DNA from: Candidatus Gastranaerophilales bacterium
GTDB lineage: Bacteria > Cyanobacteriota > Vampirovibrionia > Gastranaerophilales > Gastranaerophilaceae
Direction: 5' to 3'
Length of the DNA: 39,461 nt
Assembly: GCA_944326905.1 (NCBI GenBank)
Contig: CALVFU010000011.1
Coordinates: forward strand, 1 to 39,461
How positions within the stretch are numbered: position 1 is the first letter of the stretch; the number at the start of each line of letters is the position of its first letter. The translations under genes were made by a program, and so were the position numbers. Shown here one piece after another: positions 15,770 through 25,197 of the stretch. The notes beneath the pieces were generated by a model. That model was given only the letters and a program-made list of their open reading frames with translations. It did not search any database and was not told the origin of the DNA.

Positions 15770-18064
15770 ATGTACGATTTTCCTTTTGAGCTGGATGATT
15801 TTCAAAAACAAGCATGCGATTATATTTCAAACGGAGAAAGCGTTGTCGTATGCGCACCAACAGGAGCAGGAAAAACAGTTATTGCAGAACACGCTATTCA
15901 TTGTGCTTTAAAAGAAAATAAACGGGTTTTCTATACTACCCCGCTTAAAGCTCTTTCTAACCAAAAATATCGGGATTTCTCAGATAAATTTGGGATTGAT
16001 AAAGTAGGTCTTTTAACAGGAGATACCTCCTGCAATCGCGGAGCCCAAATTGTTGTTATGACAACTGAAGTTTTCCGTAATATGTTATATGGTACTAATT
16101 TTGGTTCTGTTACAGATAATCTTAAAGATGTTAAATACATAGTACTTGATGAAGTTCACTATATGAATGATGAGCAGCGCGGTACTGTTTGGGAAGAAAG
16201 TATAATCTATTGTCCTACGAATGTTCAGATAATTGCGCTATCTGCAACCGTAGCTAATGCTGATGAATTAACCGGCTGGATTAATACTGTTCATTCAAAA
16301 ACTGAGCTTGTAAATACAGACTTTCGACCAGTTCCTTTAAGATTTTATTATTTCGACTCCTCGCAGCCGGATAATTTGCTGCCACTTTTTGCGCCGGGTG
16401 GCGGGTTAAATAAAAAAATTAAACCTGAAAAAAGATGTTTCAAACACGGAAAAATGACTCAAAGAAGTGTTGTTAAAGACGTTATAAGGAATCTTCATAA
16501 AAAAGACATGCTTCCTGCTATATATTTTACTTTCTCCAGAAAAAAATGTGACGAACAAATGGAAAAATGTGTTTCACTCTCACTTGTCACACCTTCTGAG
16601 CAGAAAAGAATCAAAGAAATTATAGATGAATATATAGCTGAAAATCCATATCTATACAAAAATAAACACATAGAATACCTCTTATCAGGCGTTGCCTCTC
16701 ACCATGCTGGACTTTTGCCCGGCTGGAAAGTCCTTGTTGAAAAGCTTTTCCAAGAAGGTTTAATAAAAGTAGTTTTTGCAACAGAAACTTTGGCTGCAGG
16801 TATTAACATGCCTGCCCGTTCTACTGTTATAAGCTCTATAAGCAAAAGAACAGATTCGGGGCATCGCACACTTACCCCAAGCGAGTTCTTACAAATGTCC
16901 GGCAGAGCCGGACGCCGCGGAATGGATGAAGTAGGCTACGTAACAATTGTCGGAACTCCTTTTCAATCCCCGCAAGAAGTAGCTGAACTAGTATCCAGTG
17001 ACGCTAATCCCCTTGAAAGCCGTTTTTCTCCAAGTTATTCTATGGTACTAAACCTGCTCCAAAGGTTTACTATAGACGAAGCAAAAGAACTTATACTAAA
17101 AAGTTTCGGGTATTATTCTGCAGGTTCTAGGTTATCTCCGCTGTTTGAACTGCAAGAGGCTAATCAAACCAAAATTGCTGAGTGCAATGCTTTTATATGC
17201 CCGCATAAGCTTACTAACAAAGATTTATTAGAGTACAATAAAAATCGTGTAATGTACGTAGCTAACAGGCATACGCTAAAAACTATAAGAAAACAGGAAC
17301 AAAAAAAACAAAGAGAATTATCTCCTGAATTTTATGAATTTGAAAAACAAACAAAAAAACTTCTTCAAAAAATGCACGCATCCCCCTGTGATTTGTGTAA
17401 GTTGTTTAAAAAGCATACTAAGAGTGTTGAGCTGCTTGAAAGAGTCAAGAAAAAGCAAACAGAGCTAAACAAAGAAATAGAGCGTAAACGCGACATATTT
17501 TGGAATATCTTCCTTGCTCACCGTGATATATTGAAAGAATACGGCTGCCTAAAGGATGATTACCCAACTGAAAAAGGTTTAATAATTTCACAAATACGCT
17601 CTGAAAATGAACTTTTCTTGGCATTAACAATTTTTAAAAATGTATATGACGGACTTACGCCGGCAGAACTGGCATCTGTCGTGTGTGCACTCACCACTGA
17701 AGATATACGAAATATAGAAATTCCATACCTGCCGCTCACTCGTCCTGTCAAAAAAGCTATCAACAAAATAAAAGATATTCGCAAAGAATTAGATAAAATT
17801 CAAAAAAAATATCTTATTGACGATGTAATGTATGTAAACACATATTTTTCGGCTCTTATTGAAATGTGGGTAAATGGTGCTGACTGGGATGATATTGTTG
17901 ACCAGTCAAATGTTAGTGAAGGCGATTTAGTCCGCGCCTTTAAACGTGTGGTCGATGTTTTAAGACAATTTTGTACAATTCAAGGAATCCCTGAGGATAT
18001 TGTATTTACCGCGCGTGAAGCCATCGACGGAATACAAAGAACACCTATTGATATTGATAGTTAA
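15770..18064 (+). CDS. Ski2/Mtr4-like DEVH-box RNA helicase
   Basis: Superfamily II helicase of the Ski2/Mtr4/Dob10 group, common in Cyanobacteria and plastids and likely an RNA-processing or decay helicase. The 764 aa show motif I APTGAGKT (29-36), Ia TTPLKALSNQKY, II DEVH (126-129), III SAT (158-160), GVASHHAGLLPGWK, the V region FATETLAAGINMPARS and VI GRAGRRGMDEVG (from about 377). The C-terminal 300 residues contain a Lys-rich coiled part and the DSHCT-like helical end (LIEMWVNGADWDDIV). The ATG has an AGGAG box, and a TATAAT lies at 15742-15747. It converges on the next gene with only 1 bp between stops. Confidence 0.9.
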   Translation: MYDFPFELDDFQKQACDYISNGESVVVCAPTGAGKTVIAEHAIHCALKENKRVFYTTPLKALSNQKYRDFSDKFGIDKVGLLTGDTSCNRGAQIVVMTTEVFRNMLYGTNFGSVTDNLKDVKYIVLDEVHYMNDEQRGTVWEESIIYCPTNVQIIALSATVANADELTGWINTVHSKTELVNTDFRPVPLRFYYFDSSQPDNLLPLFAPGGGLNKKIKPEKRCFKHGKMTQRSVVKDVIRNLHKKDMLPAIYFTFSRKKCDEQMEKCVSLSLVTPSEQKRIKEIIDEYIAENPYLYKNKHIEYLLSGVASHHAGLLPGWKVLVEKLFQEGLIKVVFATETLAAGINMPARSTVISSISKRTDSGHRTLTPSEFLQMSGRAGRRGMDEVGYVTIVGTPFQSPQEVAELVSSDANPLESRFSPSYSMVLNLLQRFTIDEAKELILKSFGYYSAGSRLSPLFELQEANQTKIAECNAFICPHKLTNKDLLEYNKNRVMYVANRHTLKTIRKQEQKKQRELSPEFYEFEKQTKKLLQKMHASPCDLCKLFKKHTKSVELLERVKKKQTELNKEIERKRDIFWNIFLAHRDILKEYGCLKDDYPTEKGLIISQIRSENELFLALTIFKNVYDGLTPAELASVVCALTTEDIRNIEIPYLPLTRPVKKAINKIKDIRKELDKIQKKYLIDDVMYVNTYFSALIEMWVNGADWDDIVDQSNVSEGDLVRAFKRVVDVLRQFCTIQGIPEDIVFTAREAIDGIQRTPIDIDS

Positions 18065-18065
18065 T

Positions 18066-18968
18066 TTAGTCAAGCTTATTAGTAAATCCTGTAGACAATA
18101 ATACAATATTGTATTTATTACAAATTTTTATCAAATCAGGAGTTGCAAACGGAAGTATAATTACGGCAATCCGCCCTTGTGCTGCTACATCAATATCGTG
18201 AGTGGTTACATACCCGTCAACTGCCATAACTGCATCTTTAGACCCGTCACACGAATAGTCAAGCGCAAGTTCCATTGCCGACGAATGCACTCCTTGGATA
18301 ATTGCATTTGTTTTAAATCCTTTAGAAATTACAACACCGTTTGATTTCACGTACTTTGCAATTTTCCAAGCAAAAACGGCATCTTCAATTTGTTCAACAG
18401 TCGGTTTTGTTTTTGACGCAACCTTAAATGTATCTTTTGAAAGTTCTTTTTGATTGGGTTCTTCCTTAATAGTCCCAAAAGGCGTTACAGTAATTTTATC
18501 CGATGTATATTTTTTATATTCTGATAAGGGTGTTTTTATTATGACAAATTTAATTTCATGAAGTTTCATATACTCAATTGCATTTGGAGCAAATGCGGGT
18601 GCTGCAGCCAAATTTCCTGACGTAAGCATTTTTACAAAATCAATATCAATTTTTTCACTTGAAGCAATTACAGAATTTTGTACATCAATAGGGTTGGAAT
18701 CTATAACTTTGGTAAGCGCTTCTTGAAGTGTCGGCGCAAGAGCAGCTCCATATATATGTGAAGTTCTGGCAGATACAACTGCTTTTACATCAAAAAATTC
18801 TGAAATAACAGAAAGTGCAAGAGTTAAACTCTTTATATCTGAATAAGATAATTCAAAATCAGCTTCATAATCTATCATGTATTCAGACTTATACAATTTA
18901 GCACTTTGATGTTCATTTATTCCTGATGATAATTCCCTTATCAATTCTAAGTCTTGATTATTATTCAT
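18066..18968 (-). CDS. AICAR-transformylase-like (PurH C-terminal domain) protein, divergent
   Basis: A 300-aa protein that aligns by eye with the formyltransferase half of PurH and lacks the N-terminal IMP cyclohydrolase half. Visible equivalents are NEHQSAKLY (18-26) for NPHQ, LSYSDIKSLTLAL for LSYNN, FKTNAII for the SNAI segment, and the end PFATPDLIKICNKYNIVLLSTGFT for the PGGS...TGxRHF segment. The catalytic Lys-His of PurH appears replaced (R68-T69 in VVSARTSHIYGAA), and no conserved substrate loop after TNAI is seen, so normal AICAR formylation is doubtful. It overlaps the PBP1A gene by 8 bp and is probably co-translated with it. Confidence 0.65.
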   Translation of the reverse strand: MNNNQDLELIRELSSGINEHQSAKLYKSEYMIDYEADFELSYSDIKSLTLALSVISEFFDVKAVVSARTSHIYGAALAPTLQEALTKVIDSNPIDVQNSVIASSEKIDIDFVKMLTSGNLAAAPAFAPNAIEYMKLHEIKFVIIKTPLSEYKKYTSDKITVTPFGTIKEEPNQKELSKDTFKVASKTKPTVEQIEDAVFAWKIAKYVKSNGVVISKGFKTNAIIQGVHSSAMELALDYSCDGSKDAVMAVDGYVTTHDIDVAAQGRIAVIILPFATPDLIKICNKYNIVLLSTGFTNKLD

Positions 18969-21156
18969 TAGTATCTTGCTCCATATTATTAGTATCTACT
19001 TGAACTTCTTCAGGTCCTGTAAGGTTGATTGTGTTATTTTGTTTAACAGGAACAGGGGCTGCACTCTGTGAAGGCAAAACTTGCTGTTGTTCAGAAGTAT
19101 GCACTTCTTGTTGATGTTTAGGTATCTCTGGGACACTGTTCCTCTTTAGACTTGGGAGTAAGATATTTATCTTCGGTACGTCCATCTTGGGTAATTCAAT
19201 CTGCGGAGCAGCAATATTTTTTGTCTCATCCTTTGTCTCAAAGGCTTTTTTCGCGTCACTTGGTGCTATAATTTTTACGGATTCAGCCTTGAATGCATCT
19301 AACGTTACCGGCGGATAATCAAAATCATGATTACCATACTGTGCAGTTGCCGTAGTCATTATATCTTTCCAAATCAGAGCAGGCACTGTCCCGCCTGTCA
19401 GCGAACCTCTAGAGTTATCGTCATTACCTACCCAGACTCCGCAGACAACATCCGGGGTATATCCCATAAAGTATGCATCTTTATAATTATCTGTCGTTCC
19501 TGTTTTGCCGGCCGCAGGTTTGCCGATATTAGCCGCTGTTCCCGTACCGTACTGTATTACAGTTTTTAACATAGCAGTCATTGTTGCAACTGTATCGTAA
19601 TCAAGGACTTTTGAAGATTTTGTTCTTGGAGCTTCGTAAATAACTTTACCTAGTGAAGTCTCTATTTTTTCAATAGCATAAGGCTCAACTTTGTAACCTC
19701 CGTTTGCAAATATACCATACGCACGAGTCATTTCAAAAAGTTTTACACTGTGTGAACCTAGAGCTATAGTATAATCATAAGGCATAGGCGTTGTTATTCC
19801 CATCATTCTTGAAAGCTGTATAACATTTTTCACCCCTACAATATCCATCATTCTTGCTGCACAAACATTCGATGAAATCATAAGAGCGGTATAAATAGGA
19901 ATAGAGCCTCTGTATTTATTGCCATAGTTCCGTGGTATCCAGTTACCGACTTTAAATGGCAAGTCATCCAATCTATCATTAGGTCCGTAGCCTTTTTCAA
20001 TCCCTGCCGCATAAATAAATGGTTTAAAAGCAGAACCGCTTGGGCGTAAAGATTGGGTTACACGGTCATATTGCGACTTCGTGTAATCTTTACCACCGGC
20101 GTATGCCAAAATTCTGCCGTCTATAGGTGAAAAGACAAATGCTGCTGCTTGGTTTTTATCAGATTTTAACCCCCAGGCATTCATATTTTTTATAATAGCT
20201 TCATTTGTTTTTATTTGAGTTTGATAATCTAATGTCGTCGTTATTTTGTACCCGCCCGTTGATATTTCTTCCTCTGTAAATCCTAGTTTTTCCAGTTCAT
20301 TCATCACGTAATCACAGAAATAAGGAGCTTTATTAAGTGCATACAATGCAGGATACGGAGAGAGGGTAACCTCCGTCTCTTTTGCACTATTATATGTGGA
20401 CTTATCAATGTATTTCATCTTATACATTCTACCCAAAACCTGGTTTCTGCGCTGTTTCGCAAGTCCTATATCGTTAAGCGGCGAATATACAGACGGTGCC
20501 TGAGGCAGCCCGGCAATAAGCGCCATTTCCGGCAGTGTAAGCTGGTTTAATTCCTTGTTAAAATAAACCTTGGCAGCTGCTTCAACGCCATAAGCTCCGG
20601 AGCCTAAATATACATTATTCAGATAGAGTTCTAAAATTTTATCTTTATCGATTGTCTTTTCAATTTGTGCAGCGATTTTTATTTCCTTAATTTTTCTTGT
20701 CAATGTTTTTTCATTATTTAAAAACAACATTCTTGAAAGCTGCTGCGTAATCGTACTTGCCCCCTGAACAACCTTTCCGGCCATAATATTAGCGACCATA
20801 GAACGTGATAAACCGATTAAATCATACCCCGGGTGTGAATAAAAATGTTTATCTTCTGTCGCAATCAAGGCTTGTATCAATGGTTTAGGGATGTCATTAA
20901 GTTTGGTTTTAGAAGAAGAAAATGCTGTAAAGGTTTTTATTACTACTCCGTCAGCTGAATAGAACTGCGTAACTAAGTTTGGAGTTAAACTTTCCAAGCG
21001 GCTTATCGGAGGAAGTGTCATCAAATAAACTTTTAAAACAATAAGTCCGGCTAAAACTATTGATATAAATACTACAGCTATTTTCGTTATAAACGTTATT
21101 ATTGGATTTGGCGTATTTTTTCTACCGTCTTTTTTATTCTTTGGAATTTTATACAT
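18961..21156 (-). CDS. Class A penicillin-binding protein (PBP1A type)
   Basis: Bifunctional peptidoglycan synthase anchored in the inner membrane. The 731 aa show one membrane segment (about 20-46), a GT51 glycosyltransferase domain with catalytic E101 in ATEDKHFYSHPG and QGASTITQQL (131-140), and a transpeptidase domain with the nucleophile S375 in SAFK (375-378), SSN (428-430) and KTGT (551-554). A Pro/Gln-rich disordered tail of about 80 residues follows, ending after a KQNNTINLTGPEE segment. AGGGGA precedes the ATG. It lies upstream of, and overlaps, the AICARFT-like gene. Confidence 0.93.
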   Translation of the reverse strand: MYKIPKNKKDGRKNTPNPIITFITKIAVVFISIVLAGLIVLKVYLMTLPPISRLESLTPNLVTQFYSADGVVIKTFTAFSSSKTKLNDIPKPLIQALIATEDKHFYSHPGYDLIGLSRSMVANIMAGKVVQGASTITQQLSRMLFLNNEKTLTRKIKEIKIAAQIEKTIDKDKILELYLNNVYLGSGAYGVEAAAKVYFNKELNQLTLPEMALIAGLPQAPSVYSPLNDIGLAKQRRNQVLGRMYKMKYIDKSTYNSAKETEVTLSPYPALYALNKAPYFCDYVMNELEKLGFTEEEISTGGYKITTTLDYQTQIKTNEAIIKNMNAWGLKSDKNQAAAFVFSPIDGRILAYAGGKDYTKSQYDRVTQSLRPSGSAFKPFIYAAGIEKGYGPNDRLDDLPFKVGNWIPRNYGNKYRGSIPIYTALMISSNVCAARMMDIVGVKNVIQLSRMMGITTPMPYDYTIALGSHSVKLFEMTRAYGIFANGGYKVEPYAIEKIETSLGKVIYEAPRTKSSKVLDYDTVATMTAMLKTVIQYGTGTAANIGKPAAGKTGTTDNYKDAYFMGYTPDVVCGVWVGNDDNSRGSLTGGTVPALIWKDIMTTATAQYGNHDFDYPPVTLDAFKAESVKIIAPSDAKKAFETKDETKNIAAPQIELPKMDVPKINILLPSLKRNSVPEIPKHQQEVHTSEQQQVLPSQSAAPVPVKQNNTINLTGPEEVQVDTNNMEQDTNE

Positions 21157-21218
21157 AATATCCCCTATGTATTTACATGTTATTATTTTACCAGATAAAA
21201 AAAAAGTAGGTAGTTTTT

Positions 21219-21626
21219 ATGATTTTTGATTTATTACTTTCTATTAAAAATGAAATACTTTCATATTTTGTCACTGAAAAAATAAAATATAACATAACAG
21301 GAGAATGCAAAAAATGCGGAAAATGCTGCCGGTATATGTACAGTGTTGATAAGTATTCACCTTCGGATTTCAAGATAATGCAGTTTTTATTTCCGGCGTA
21401 CAAAAGGTTTTATATAAGAGGACGAGACGAAACAGGAAACTTAGTTTTTGCATGCAAATATGTAACAGATGACGGGTTATGCAGTGTTTATAACAAACGT
21501 TTAAAGATGTGCAAAAATTACCCGGCAAAATCAATTCGATTTTATGGAAGGCTGCATGACGGATGCGGATACAAGATTGAAAAACCAGATTTTAAGTCTT
21601 ACCTTTATAAGAAGAACTATAGATAA
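21219..21626 (+). CDS. YkgJ-type cysteine-cluster protein
   Basis: A 135-aa cytoplasmic-looking protein of the zinc/iron-chelating YkgJ family (CxxxCxxCC family). The N-terminal cluster C-x2-C-x2-CC appears as CKKCGKCC (about 29-36), with further Cys at [20 protein letters not shown] and DGCGY. Family members bind metal, but the function is not established. AGGT upstream is a weak ribosome binding site. It is divergent from the PBP1A gene (about 62 bp) and its 3' end overlaps the convergent transglycosylase gene by 10 bp. Confidence 0.8.
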   Translation: MIFDLLLSIKNEILSYFVTEKIKYNITGECKKCGKCCRYMYSVDKYSPSDFKIMQFLFPAYKRFYIRGRDETGNLVFACKYVTDDGLCSVYNKRLKMCKNYPAKSIRFYGRLHDGCGYKIEKPDFKSYLYKKNYR

Positions 21627-22315
21627 TCTGATAGGATATTTTTAACATAGTTTTGGGTTTCTTTATAAGGCGGAACCCCAGAATATTTATCAACTGCACC
21701 TGGACCTGCATTGTAGGCAGCAAGAGCTAAAATAATATTTCCATTATATCTGTCAAGCATAGATTTTAAGTATTTTACGCCCCCCTCTACATTCTGTACC
21801 GGGTTCATAGGATCTTTAACACCAAGCCCTTTAGCCGTTGAAGGCATTAACTGCATAAGACCCATTGCTCCGGCGTGGGATTTTGCTTTTGGATTAAATC
21901 CTGATTCTTGTTTTATAAGTGCTTTTACTAATTTATCATCAACGCCGTGTTTCTTTGAAACACTTGTAACTAGGTTAAGAATTTGATTTTTACTCGGGGA
22001 TTCCGTATTAATTCCCTGATTGTAAACAGGTTCACTTGTTTCAACTTTTTTTGCATTTACATTTAAATTTTTACCTGTAAGGAGCGAACCAAATGGAGTT
22101 TTTGCACTCGACTTCAAAACATTATCAAAAGTTGGTCCGTTATATGATTGGACGCCCTCCGAAACATTTATATTAGTTTGCCCCGCGTCCAATGCATTCT
22201 GTGCTTTTATCTGCTTATTAAAATTGTCAACATAGCGGTTAAGCTCTACATATCTCTTTGCAGCCTGCGCCTGCCCGCCTGATGATAATAAATTTTGAAT
22301 CATTGATGAAAACAT
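21617..22315 (-). CDS. Lytic transglycosylase (SLT/LysM-less, goose-type Slt70 domain)
   Basis: Peptidoglycan lytic transglycosylase that cleaves the MurNAc-GlcNAc bond. With the ATG at 22315 (AAGGAA 8 nt upstream) it has 232 aa; an ATG 14 codons upstream lacks such support. The C-terminal SLT domain (about 110-232) has the catalytic Glu in LIKQESGFN, then [18 protein letters not shown] and [13 protein letters not shown]. The N-terminal 100 residues are polar and Gln/Asn-rich, and there is no signal peptide, which is odd for an enzyme that must reach the periplasm; export through the flagellar apparatus, as for FlgJ-like rod hydrolases, is one possibility (inference). Confidence 0.85.
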   Translation of the reverse strand: MFSSMIQNLLSSGGQAQAAKRYVELNRYVDNFNKQIKAQNALDAGQTNINVSEGVQSYNGPTFDNVLKSSAKTPFGSLLTGKNLNVNAKKVETSEPVYNQGINTESPSKNQILNLVTSVSKKHGVDDKLVKALIKQESGFNPKAKSHAGAMGLMQLMPSTAKGLGVKDPMNPVQNVEGGVKYLKSMLDRYNGNIILALAAYNAGPGAVDKYSGVPPYKETQNYVKNILSDYL

Positions 22316-22463
22316 ACGCTTAGTTCCTTCCCGCTTTATACTACGGAATAACCGCATTTATTCTTTAATTCTTCTTATAAAAATACTCTATATGTATTAC
22401 TTAATCCTCAATATTAAAAAGTCAAAATTACCCGGCATGGTTTATCACAAGTATAAAAGTTTA

Positions 22464-22472
22464 TGTTATCAT
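22464..22472 (+). promoter_or_regulatory. Extended -10 box 6 nt before the polyprenyl synthase start
   Basis: TG-T-TATCAT (22464-22472) resembles an extended -10 element. The predicted start falls on or beside the ATG at 22479, and no ribosome binding site is present, suggesting a leaderless mRNA. No good -35 is visible. Confidence 0.35.
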
Positions 22473-22478
22473 TTACTT

Positions 22479-23315
22479 ATGAATAATTTTATTTTGGATA
22501 TAGAGAGCGAGCTGGTCAGTTTTGACCTTCCTCAAGCGGGGTTAAAACAAGTATTAGATACACTTATTTTATCAAATGCAAAACGTATAAGACCAAAACT
22601 TGCTTATTTATTTATTAAATCCAATAACGAAGATATAAGTACAGAGCAAAAAAAATTAATTGCGGCAGGTGAAGTTTTGCACACTGCATCACTTATTCAT
22701 GATGATATTGTTGACGCTTCAGAATTAAGGCGGGGTGTGCCTACTATAAACGTTCTGTATGATTCCAAACTTGCTGTCCTTGCCGGCGATTTTTTAGCAA
22801 GCTATGGCATGAAAAAAATAATTTCAATAAACAATATGGAAATAATAAATATTTTTCAAGCGGCTTTTGAAAAAATGTGCAGAGCTGAAATTTTTCAGTA
22901 CTTTTCAAGGGGAGCTATTCCTTCCATGAACGAATATATAAAAAAGTCTTCGGATAAAACCGCAGCTCTTTTTGCTGCAATACTGCAAGGCTGTGCTATT
23001 TTATCCGCAAATATCGATACTGAAACCTCATACAATTTAGGAATTTCTTATGGCATTGCTTTTCAGATTAAAAACGACCTGGATGCCTTTATAAATACCC
23101 CTCAAAGAGACAAAAAAAACGGAACTTATACTGCGCCTGATATTTATTACTCACAATTAAATAATTTTAATTCAGCAATTGAAAAAACATATACTTTAAT
23201 AGATAATATGCAAGGAGAGACATTAAAAATAATAAACAATTTCCCTGATAATAACTACAAGGAACAATTAATTAAGTTGATTGAGGAGAGTTTATGCAAG
23301 ACAATAAGCCGGTAA
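22479..23315 (+). CDS. Polyprenyl diphosphate synthase
   Basis: Condenses isopentenyl diphosphate with an allylic diphosphate to make the isoprenoid chain used for quinones or lipid carriers. The 278 aa contain KRIRP (35-39), the first Asp-rich motif DDIVD (75-79) with LRRG (83-86), the KT pair in KSSDKTAALFA, and a second Asp-rich region that reads NDLDA (199-203), so the first Asp is Asn, a variation that may tune activity. The protein is a little short for the family (about 300-320). Start chosen at the ATG that begins conserved sequence; upstream in-frame codons lack homology. It overlaps lepB by 22 bp. Confidence 0.8.
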   Translation: MNNFILDIESELVSFDLPQAGLKQVLDTLILSNAKRIRPKLAYLFIKSNNEDISTEQKKLIAAGEVLHTASLIHDDIVDASELRRGVPTINVLYDSKLAVLAGDFLASYGMKKIISINNMEIINIFQAAFEKMCRAEIFQYFSRGAIPSMNEYIKKSSDKTAALFAAILQGCAILSANIDTETSYNLGISYGIAFQIKNDLDAFINTPQRDKKNGTYTAPDIYYSQLNNFNSAIEKTYTLIDNMQGETLKIINNFPDNNYKEQLIKLIEESLCKTISR

Positions 23316-23905
23316 AAAGTTTTATAGTTGATATCATTGAAACAATTGCTTTTGTAATAGTTGCTGTGATTATAATCAGATTTTTTATTGGTGAAATCAG
23401 ATGGATACCTTCAGGGTCAATGCATCCTACGCTGTTAGAGGGTGATAGAATTTTTGTTGAAAGATTTTCTCGTTTTTATGATTCGCCAAAACGCGGTGAC
23501 ATTATGATATTTTATCCGCCTTTTGTTGAGCTTGATAATTCATTTGGCGGAGTATTCCGGCGTTTAAGCGGATTTTTCTGCAAGGATATTGCATACATTA
23601 AAAGAGTTGTCGGAATGCCAGGAGATAAAATTGAAATAAAAGAACTTAATGATGGTTCTTCTGTTGTATTAATAAACGACAAGCCGTTTGATGAACCTTA
23701 TATACAAAGTAAATTCGATTATATAAAATGTAGTGAAAAAATGTACTGCGGTCCATTTACTGTTCCTGCAGGGCAGTATTTTATGATGGGAGATAACAGA
23801 GGGAATTCTCAAGACAGCCGCTTTTGGGGATTTCTGCCTCAAGACAGATTTATAGGCAAAGCAGTGTTTTTGTTTTGGCCGCCGACAAGAATGAAAAATC
23901 TTTAG
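23294..23905 (+). CDS. lepB: Signal peptidase I (LepB)
   Basis: Membrane-bound type I signal peptidase, which removes signal peptides from secreted proteins. The 203 aa have one membrane segment (about 11-31), the catalytic Ser S42 in PSGSMHPTL and Lys K103 in YIKRVVGMPGD, and the end motif MGDNRGNSQDSRFWG. GGAGAG before the ATG lies inside the 3' end of the polyprenyl synthase gene, so translation is probably coupled. A short insert (about 75-98, FVELDNSFGGVFRRLSGFF) separates the two catalytic motifs. Confidence 0.94.
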   Translation: MQDNKPVKSFIVDIIETIAFVIVAVIIIRFFIGEIRWIPSGSMHPTLLEGDRIFVERFSRFYDSPKRGDIMIFYPPFVELDNSFGGVFRRLSGFFCKDIAYIKRVVGMPGDKIEIKELNDGSSVVLINDKPFDEPYIQSKFDYIKCSEKMYCGPFTVPAGQYFMMGDNRGNSQDSRFWGFLPQDRFIGKAVFLFWPPTRMKNL

Positions 23906-23927
23906 TATAAAAAAAGGAGAGTATATT

Positions 23928-25127
23928 ATGTGGGAAAAGGATTTTGATGTAAATCAAGTTACTGAGATAAGAACACGGACATCTGTGTTCTTTGGAGCAG
24001 GCGCGATTAAGAAAATAGACTTTATCGCAGAAAACTTAAAAGCAAAAGGATATGATAAAGTTATTGTTATGAGCGGCAGAAATGCGTATAAATCAACCGG
24101 CGCATGGGATTATGTAGAAAAAGCTTTGATAAAACATGGTATAGGATATATTAATTACGATAAAGTTACTCCAAATCCGACAACAATCTCTGTAAATGAA
24201 GCAGTTAAAGAAGCAATAAATTTTGGCGCTAAAGCCGTTATATCAATAGGCGGCGGTTCTCCTACAGATGCAGGAAAATCTGTTGCTATTCTGCTTGAAT
24301 ATCAGGACAAGTCTTGTGAAGATTTGTATGAATTTAAATTTGCACCATCAAAAGCAGCACCAATTATTGCTATTAATCTTACACACGGTACAGGCTCAGA
24401 GACTAATAGATTTGCTGTTGTAACAATTCCTGATAAAAATTATAAACCAGCTATTGCTTACGATTGTATTTATCCTATGTATGCAATTGATGATCCGGTT
24501 TTAATGACGAAATTATCACCAAAACAAACCAGATATGTTTCAATTGATGCTATTAACCACGTTGTAGAAGCAGCTACTTCAAAAGCTGCTTCTCCGTATA
24601 CGGTAACACTTGCACGCGAAGTTATTACCCTTGTAGCTAAATATCTTCCTGTAGTTATTGACAAACCAGAAAACATTGAAGCACGCTATTATCTTACTTA
24701 TGCAGCAATGATGGCAGGTGTTTGTTTTGACAATGGGCTGTTACACTACACTCACGCGCTGGAACATCCGCTAAGTGCCGTTAAGCCGGAATTGTCACAT
24801 GGGCTTGGGCTTGCAATGCTGCTTCCTGCTGTTATTAAAAACATTTATAAATCAAAACCAAATGTTTTAGCTTATATACTAGCCCCAATTGCGCCAGGGC
24901 TTAAAGGTGACTCAACTGATGCTCAAAAAGCTGCAGATGAAGTATATAAATGGTTATCTTCTGTAGGCGTATCTGAAAAACTATCTTCTGAAGGATTCTC
25001 TGAAAAAGATGTTGATAACCTGGTTAATCTTGCCTTTACAACACCCTCTCTTGACGGTCTTTTAGCCATTGCGCCTACAAATGCATCAAAAGAAGCTGTT
25101 GCAGAAATCTACAGATCTTCTTTATAA
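23928..25127 (+). CDS. Iron-containing alcohol dehydrogenase
   Basis: Group III metal-dependent alcohol/aldehyde oxidoreductase using NAD(P)H, most likely reducing an aldehyde to an alcohol in fermentation. The 399 aa carry the nucleotide motif GGGSPTDAGK (108-117), THGTGSE (152-158), and metal ligands D207 and H211 (IDAINHVVEA), H276 and H291 (THALEHPL, SHGLG). AGGAGA precedes the ATG. The substrate is not predictable. It lies 22 bp after lepB, but a terminator follows it, so it may be a unit within the lepB cluster or be separately transcribed. Confidence 0.9.
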   Translation: MWEKDFDVNQVTEIRTRTSVFFGAGAIKKIDFIAENLKAKGYDKVIVMSGRNAYKSTGAWDYVEKALIKHGIGYINYDKVTPNPTTISVNEAVKEAINFGAKAVISIGGGSPTDAGKSVAILLEYQDKSCEDLYEFKFAPSKAAPIIAINLTHGTGSETNRFAVVTIPDKNYKPAIAYDCIYPMYAIDDPVLMTKLSPKQTRYVSIDAINHVVEAATSKAASPYTVTLAREVITLVAKYLPVVIDKPENIEARYYLTYAAMMAGVCFDNGLLHYTHALEHPLSAVKPELSHGLGLAMLLPAVIKNIYKSKPNVLAYILAPIAPGLKGDSTDAQKAADEVYKWLSSVGVSEKLSSEGFSEKDVDNLVNLAFTTPSLDGLLAIAPTNASKEAVAEIYRSSL

Positions 25128-25143
25128 AATGATTAATTTTAGT

Positions 25144-25180
25144 AAAAAGTGGCAGAAATTTCTGTCACTTTTTTATTTTT
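25144..25180 (+). terminator. Intrinsic terminator after the Fe-ADH gene
   Basis: A palindrome of 15 paired positions (25144-25173, one G-T pair) centred at 25158/25159, for example AAAGTGGCAGAAA with TTTCTGTCACTTT, is followed by TTTTATTTTT. It lies 16 bp after the Fe-ADH stop. Confidence 0.8.
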
Positions 25181-25191
25181 TGGTGTATGAT
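25162..25191 (+). promoter_or_regulatory. Possible promoter overlapping the terminator, leaderless gene
   Basis: CTGTCA (25162-25167), an 18-nt spacer and TATGAT (25186-25191). The ATG at 25198 is 6 nt from the -10 box and has no ribosome binding site. The candidate -35 lies in the 3' arm of the terminator hairpin, so the two signals share bases. Confidence 0.4.
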
Positions 25192-25197
25192 ATTTTT

